Source: SB21 sp964535295 (GTDB lineage: Bacteria > CLD3 > SB21). From it: a stretch of DNA of 9,621 bases. A program made the translations under genes and the position numbers. Location: NCBI GenBank assembly GCA_964535295.1, contig CAZHUW010000127.1:1-9621 (forward strand). Direction: 5' to 3'. Below, piece by piece: positions 5,944 to 9,621 of this stretch (the stretch's first letter is position 1; each line of letters opens with the position of its first letter). Below the pieces are notes generated by a model. That model was not told the origin of the DNA. It worked only from the letters and a program-made list of their open reading frames with translations, and searched no databases.

Positions 5944-6906
5944 TTATTCGATATCGTATTTTTTCATTTTATCCCGAAACGTAGAAAGGCTCATGCCAAG
6001 TGCTTTGGCGGCGACTGAGCGGTTACCGTCAGCCTGTCGAAGCGCCTGCCGGATAAGATTGATCTCGAGGCAGGCGGTGATCTGTTCGAACGTCATATTT
6101 CCGTCGACAAAACATTTATTGCAGGCTTTGAGGAGAAAATCGACCGGGTTTTCCTCGCGGATCTCTTTAGGCAAATCCTGAACACCGATCTCACCGTTCA
6201 CGAAGAGAGAAATACGCTGAACGGCGTTGCGCAATTCTCTGACATTGCCGGGCCAGTGATAATTGATCAATGACCGAAGCGCATCCTGTGACACCGTAAC
6301 CGTTTTGTCGGGGGCGAATCGCTGGAGGTAATGCTCCATGAGCAGAGGAACGTCTTCACGACGGTCGCGGAGCGGAGGGATGGTCACCGGCACGACATTG
6401 ATCCTGTAAAAAAGGTCGGCGCGAAAAAGTCCGCGTTCGACCAACTCTTTCAAGTCGATCTTGGATGCAGTGATGAGACGGACATCGATCGGAATGGAGG
6501 TATGTCCGCCGATCTTCATTAATTCACGCGACTCCAGTACGCGGAGAAGTTTGGACTGCAAATGCAGTGGAAAATCGTCGATATCGTCGAGAAAAATACT
6601 GCCGCTGTCCGCGAGTTCGAACAATCCTTTTTTATCCGCCGAAGCGCTGGTGAATGCGCCTTTTTCGTGGCCGAAAAGCTCGCTCTCCAAAAGTTCTGCC
6701 GGCAGCGCGGATAAGCCAACTTTTACGAAAGGGCGCAGCGCACGCGGGCTGGTTCGGTGAATATATTCGGCAACCAATTCTTTTCCCACGCCGGTCTCGC
6801 CGATGAGCAGAATAGAACTATCCGATCCGACCGTCTTGTCAAGATTTGACAGGATCGACCGCATGGCCTCGTTTTGCGTTATTATGGTAAGGGACTTGTT
6901 TGACAT
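5944..6906 (-). CDS. Sigma-54-dependent transcriptional activator without a receiver domain (PspF-like), with altered ATPase motifs
   Basis: This 320-residue protein uses ATP hydrolysis to open sigma-54 promoter complexes. The AAA+ domain starts almost at the N-terminus, so there is no receiver, PAS or GAF domain. Walker A is GETGVGKE (36-43), the sigma-54 contact loop GAFTSA (83-88; usually GAFTGA), Walker B FLDDID (105-110), arginine fingers R162 and R168, and WPGNVREL is at 218-225. A Fis-type helix-turn-helix lies at about 280-318. Three conserved positions differ from PspF-type consensus: G64 for Asn, D108 for the Walker B Glu and K149 for the sensor I Asn. A CNKC motif (262-265) sits in the linker. 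The ATG has no strong ribosome-binding site. It follows hypE by 123 bases on the same strand. It probably controls hyaABC through the promoter at 3499-3513; HoxA and HupR are analogous but have receivers. Confidence 0.93.
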   Translation of the reverse strand: MSNKSLTIITQNEAMRSILSNLDKTVGSDSSILLIGETGVGKELVAEYIHRTSPRALRPFVKVGLSALPAELLESELFGHEKGAFTSASADKKGLFELADSGSIFLDDIDDFPLHLQSKLLRVLESRELMKIGGHTSIPIDVRLITASKIDLKELVERGLFRADLFYRINVVPVTIPPLRDRREDVPLLMEHYLQRFAPDKTVTVSQDALRSLINYHWPGNVRELRNAVQRISLFVNGEIGVQDLPKEIREENPVDFLLKACNKCFVDGNMTFEQITACLEINLIRQALRQADGNRSVAAKALGMSLSTFRDKMKKYDIE

Positions 6907-6921
6907 AGCGTTTTAAAATTT

Positions 6922-7021
6922 GTCATTTAGTCATTGAGTCATTTAGCCATGCTAAACCAAAATTAGTTGTTGAACGTTAAAGCTTTATGCAAATGACGCA
7001 ATGGCTCAATGACTCAATGAT
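6922..7021. repeat. Two opposed arrays of 8-bp units (GTCATTKA type) between hypE and the activator gene
   Basis: Four 8-bp units run in one orientation: GTCATTTA (6922-6929), GTCATTGA (6930-6937), GTCATTTA (6938-6945) and GCCATGCT (6946-6953). After a 36-base AT-rich spacer, four units run in the opposite orientation: CAAATGAC (6990-6997), GCAATGGC (6998-7005), TCAATGAC (7006-7013) and TCAATGAT (7014-7021). The two sides could fold into an imperfect long hairpin. The arrays fill most of the 123-base gap. They may be a dispersed intergenic repeat that also separates hypE and activator expression. Confidence 0.75.
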
Positions 7022-7029
7022 ACAATTCT

Positions 7030-8091
7030 TCAACAAATTCTCGGCAACTGTTCTCCCGACAACATATCTACGATGCGTAAACTTCCGATGGTCGTTTTCA
7101 TAACAACGTTTTTCGGATGTTCCGCAACAACCTTCCCGATGATCTGCGCTTCTTTTCCCAGAGGATGCGCACGCATGACATTTAAAATGCTTTCGGCTTC
7201 TTCCGGCGCCGTGAAGGCCAGAAGTTTTCCTTCATTGGCGATGTACAACGGATCGAGTCCCAGAATTTCACAGGCACCCTTGACGTCTTCGGTTATAGGA
7301 ATTTTATCTTCTTCAATGTAGATGCCTATATTTGCCGTCATGGCGATCTCATTCAATGCGCTGGCGATGCCGCCCCGCGTCGGGTCGCGAAGAACGTGAA
7401 TATTTTTGGATGCATCAAACATGGATTCCACCAGCCCGTTGAGCGCCGCCGTGTCGCTTTCGACCGCGGTGTCAAAGGTAAGGCCTTCTCTCGCGGACAT
7501 GATCGCTATCCCGTGATCGGCGATGCGGCCATTAAGCAGGATCGCGTCGCCAACTTTTGCCTTAAGCGGGGAAATACGGATATCTTTTCCAATGATACCA
7601 ATACCGGACGTATTGATGAATATTTTATCGCCTTTACCTTTATCAACGACTTTGGTATCGCCGGTCACGATCTGAACGCCTGCTTTCTTCGCGGCGCGCT
7701 GCATGGACTGAACGATCTTCCAAAGATCTTCCATCGGAAAACCTTCTTCCAGAATGAATCCCGCTGAAATATAAAGCGGTCGGGCGCCGCACATGCAGAG
7801 ATCGTTGACCGTGCCGTTTACGGCGAGCTCTCCGATATCACCCCCCGGAAAAAAAATAGGCTGAACTACGTAGGAATCCGTTGAAAATGCAAAACGATTT
7901 TCACCTATTTCAAATATCGCGCCGTCATGTTCTGCGTTCAGCAGCGGGTTGTCGAATTGCGGCAGGAACATTTTCTGGATCAGTTTATGTGAAAGCGTTC
8001 CGCCGCCGCCGTGCGCAAGCAGAACTTTGTTGTATTCGCTGATCGGGATAGGGCAGGATAAGCCGGAAGAAATGTCAATCGGGTCATTCAT
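7030..8091 (-). CDS. hypE: Hydrogenase maturation protein HypE (carbamoyl dehydratase)
   Basis: HypE receives a carbamoyl group from HypF on its C-terminal cysteine, dehydrates it with ATP to a thiocyanate, and donates cyanide to the iron held by HypC-HypD. The product is 353 residues, family-typical, and ends in the required PRIC, making C353 the carrier residue. The N-terminal LLAHGGGGTLSHKLI (24-38) is the conserved PurM/AIRS-type signature; VTGDTKVVDKG and DPTRGGIASALNEI in the middle belong to the nucleotide-binding fold. The ATG at 8089-8091 gives a family-like N-terminus, but only a weak GAGA lies upstream. It follows hypD by 90 bases, filled by an inverted repeat, so it may be expressed at a different level from hypD. 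HypF, its partner, is not in the window. Confidence 0.97.
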   Translation of the reverse strand: MNDPIDISSGLSCPIPISEYNKVLLAHGGGGTLSHKLIQKMFLPQFDNPLLNAEHDGAIFEIGENRFAFSTDSYVVQPIFFPGGDIGELAVNGTVNDLCMCGARPLYISAGFILEEGFPMEDLWKIVQSMQRAAKKAGVQIVTGDTKVVDKGKGDKIFINTSGIGIIGKDIRISPLKAKVGDAILLNGRIADHGIAIMSAREGLTFDTAVESDTAALNGLVESMFDASKNIHVLRDPTRGGIASALNEIAMTANIGIYIEEDKIPITEDVKGACEILGLDPLYIANEGKLLAFTAPEEAESILNVMRAHPLGKEAQIIGKVVAEHPKNVVMKTTIGSLRIVDMLSGEQLPRIC

Positions 8092-8117
8092 AAATTTGGT
8101 GTCTCGTTTCTAAGAAA

Positions 8118-8185
8118 TTAGAAGTTTTGAATTTTGAATGTTGAATTGTAATTCATAATTAGAATTCAACATTTAAAATTTCTAA
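8118..8185. repeat. Imperfect AT-rich inverted repeat between hypD and hypE
   Basis: TTAGAA...TTTTGAATGTTGAATT at 8118-8147 pairs with AATTCAACATTTAAAATTTCTAA at 8163-8185 apart from about seven extra bases in the left arm. The longest exact match is ATGTTGAATT with AATTCAACAT. The right arm includes the hypD stop codon (8182-8184). Internal words such as TTTTGAAT and GTTGAATT are themselves repeated. The hairpin could stabilise or attenuate the transcript between hypD and hypE, or be a dispersed intergenic repeat. Confidence 0.65.
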
Positions 8186-9279
8186 CCTGTTTTACGGATC
8201 TTTCCATAATGAAAATACGCAGCGCACGCTCCTTCGGACGATACCATCGGCGCGCCAAGCGGATTTTCAGGCGTACACTCTTTTCCAAATGCCGTACAGG
8301 CGACCGGTTTTTTTAAGCCCTGAAGAACTTCACCGGCAATACATTTGGATGATTCCGGCTGCGTGATATTTTCGACTTTAAAGATCTTTTCCGCATCAAA
8401 GTCCGCATACGCTTCTTTTAATTGATACCCGCTTTGGGGGATCGTTCCTATTCCTCGCCATTTGCGGTCAACCGTATCGAAGACTTCGGCTAAAAGTTTT
8501 TTGGCAGGAATGTTGCCTTCTTTCTGAACAACGCGGCTGTATTGGTTTTCTACTTCATGTTTTTTTTCTTCCAACTGTTTGACCGCCAAATATACCCCTT
8601 GCAGAATATCTACCGGCTCAAACCCGGTCACTACGATCGGAATTTTATATTTTGCTGCCAGAGGAAGATATTCCTCATATCCCATGACGGTGCAGACATG
8701 GCCTGCTGCAAGGAATCCCTGAATTCGGGTATGCGGTGACGAAAGCAAAGCTTCGATTGCAGGCGGAACAAGTACGTGTGAACAAAGGATCGAAAAATTT
8801 TTTACATTTCGGCGCCTGGCTTCCGCAACTGCCATGGCATTCGGCGGGGCGGTGGTCTCAAATCCGACGGCGAAAAAAACAACTTTTTTATCCGGGTTTT
8901 TTTCGGCCAGCATAACGGCATCGAGAGGAGAGTATAACATTTTTACCTGATACCCGTTAGCTTTTACGCTCAGCAGGTCGTGTTTGGATCCAGGAACTCT
9001 CAGCATATCGCCGAAGGACGTGAAGATCACATCGTCGCGTGAGGCGATCGCGATGGCTTTGTCGATCATTTCCAGGGGGGTTACGCAGACCGGGCATCCG
9101 GGGCCGTGAATCAGACTGATCGTTTCCGGCAAAAGATCCTCAATACCGTATTTCAGGATCGTATGCGTCTGTCCGCCGCAGATCTCCATGATCGTCCACG
9201 GCCGTGTGGCCTTTTTTTTGATCAGTTCGGCAAAATGTCTAGCGGCTTTGGCGTTGCGGTATTCGTCTATGTAACGCAC
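8182..9279 (-). CDS. hypD: Hydrogenase maturation protein HypD (Fe-S scaffold for Fe(CN)2CO)
   Basis: HypD with HypC holds the iron while HypE delivers cyanide and CO is added. The 365-residue product carries all the key motifs: C34 in CGGQTHTI, C62 and C65 in HGPGCPVCVTP, the VVTGFEPVDILQG segment, and four C-terminal cysteines (C313, C328, C335, C352) that ligate the [4Fe-4S] cluster. The start codon is GTG at 9277-9279, supported by GAGG about seven bases upstream and by the N-terminus MRYIDEYRNA, which matches the family (E. coli begins MRFVDEYR). The C-terminus ends shortly after the last cysteine, as usual. It is 144 bases from hypC, a wider gap than is common for this pair. Confidence 0.98.
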   Translation of the reverse strand: MRYIDEYRNAKAARHFAELIKKKATRPWTIMEICGGQTHTILKYGIEDLLPETISLIHGPGCPVCVTPLEMIDKAIAIASRDDVIFTSFGDMLRVPGSKHDLLSVKANGYQVKMLYSPLDAVMLAEKNPDKKVVFFAVGFETTAPPNAMAVAEARRRNVKNFSILCSHVLVPPAIEALLSSPHTRIQGFLAAGHVCTVMGYEEYLPLAAKYKIPIVVTGFEPVDILQGVYLAVKQLEEKKHEVENQYSRVVQKEGNIPAKKLLAEVFDTVDRKWRGIGTIPQSGYQLKEAYADFDAEKIFKVENITQPESSKCIAGEVLQGLKKPVACTAFGKECTPENPLGAPMVSSEGACAAYFHYGKIRKTG

Positions 9280-9334
9280 GATTTACCTCGTTATGATTTT
9301 ATGTTGGTTGACAGAGTCTATTCGGCATATTTCA

Positions 9335-9370
9335 CAAACTTAATTCAAATGAATAACACAAAACAAAAAA
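9335..9370 (-). promoter_or_regulatory. Possible Bacteroidota-type promoter before hypD
   Basis: On the minus strand TAAGTTTG (9342-9335) matches the TAnnTTTG -7 element, and TTTTTTG (9370-9364) lies 21 bases upstream as a possible -33 TTTG. The predicted start is about 50 bases before the GTG of hypD. The gap is very AT-rich, so chance matching is a real risk. If true, hypD could be transcribed separately from hypC. Confidence 0.28.
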
Positions 9371-9423
9371 TAAAAAATGTCTAAATGTTTCGTTACTTTT
9401 TCATTTTTTTTAATCCAACATGA

Positions 9424-9621
9424 TCACGATGTTCCGGTTGATCCGTTAAATTCTTTGAGCCGTTCTTCTTCTTCGATCAGTTCGCCCATTTCAGTCAGCA
9501 TTCGCAAAGTTTCTTCGGCTTCTTTTTCATCGATCTTACTCAGCGCGAATCCGACGTGAACGAGGACATAATCGCCGATCTGAGCTTCAGGAAGCCATTC
9601 GAGGCAAACCTCTTTTCCCAC
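9424..9621 (-). CDS. hypC: Hydrogenase maturation chaperone HypC/HybG/HupF (5' end outside window)
   Basis: Only the last 65 residues are present; the frame is open to the window edge. The first visible codon is GTG, but it belongs to the middle of the protein (VGKEVCLEWLPEA) and is not the start. HypC normally begins MC(L/I)xIPG about 25 residues earlier, and that essential Met-Cys must lie outside. The segment AQIGDYVLVHVGFALSKIDEKEAEETL is the conserved second half of the barrel and the helix after it. A charged tail (EEEERLKE) and a Gly-Ser-Thr end follow. HypC binds HypD and the unprocessed large subunit during iron-centre assembly. Its position directly before hypD is the usual order. 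Confidence 0.95.
   Translation of the reverse strand: MGKEVCLEWLPEAQIGDYVLVHVGFALSKIDEKEAEETLRMLTEMGELIEEEERLKEFNGSTGTS

Overview
The window holds most of a membrane-bound uptake [NiFe]-hydrogenase locus. Every gene I can support lies on the minus strand, so transcription runs from high to low coordinates. In that order the genes are hypC (5' end outside the window), hypD, hypE, a sigma-54 activator, a lipoprotein gene, a small four-helix membrane protein gene, a 76-residue beta-rich protein gene, then hyaA (small subunit), hyaB (large subunit) and hyaC (cytochrome b, 3' end outside the window). The small subunit carries a Tat signal, a C-terminal anchor and all six cysteines of the O2-tolerant proximal cluster. 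This points to a group 1d (Hyd-1/MBH-like) respiratory enzyme feeding electrons from H2 through cytochrome b into the quinone pool.

The organism is a diderm bacterium, judged from the lipoprotein signal and the Tat-exported enzyme. AT-rich gaps with short dispersed-repeat-like arrays, and one possible TAnnTTTG promoter, would suit the Bacteroidota/Ignavibacteriota side of the tree. However, several strong Shine-Dalgarno sites argue against a typical Bacteroidota member. I cannot place it more closely.

Layout: 9621-7030 is the maturation block (hypC, hypD, hypE), whose products build and insert the Fe(CN)2CO centre; both gaps beside hypE contain imperfect inverted repeats. 6906-5944 encodes a PspF-like enhancer-binding protein with no receiver domain and with substitutions at conserved ATPase positions. 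5943-5321 is gene-free and contains a 25-bp palindrome. 5320-3600 holds three genes with no recognised hydrogenase role. 3601-1 holds the regulatory region and the structural operon.

The main regulatory result is a well-matched -24/-12 (sigma-54) promoter at 3499-3513, about 110 bases before the hyaA start. Two nearly identical dyads 22 bp apart lie 80-115 bp upstream of the predicted transcript start, where an activator would be expected to bind. With a sigma-54 activator gene in the same locus, the simplest model is that this activator drives hyaABC. Its altered catalytic residues and missing sensory domain make it the most unusual protein here. The small protein next to the dyads resembles the second half of the HypC barrel and may be an accessory hydrogenase factor. 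Neither role can be proved from sequence alone.
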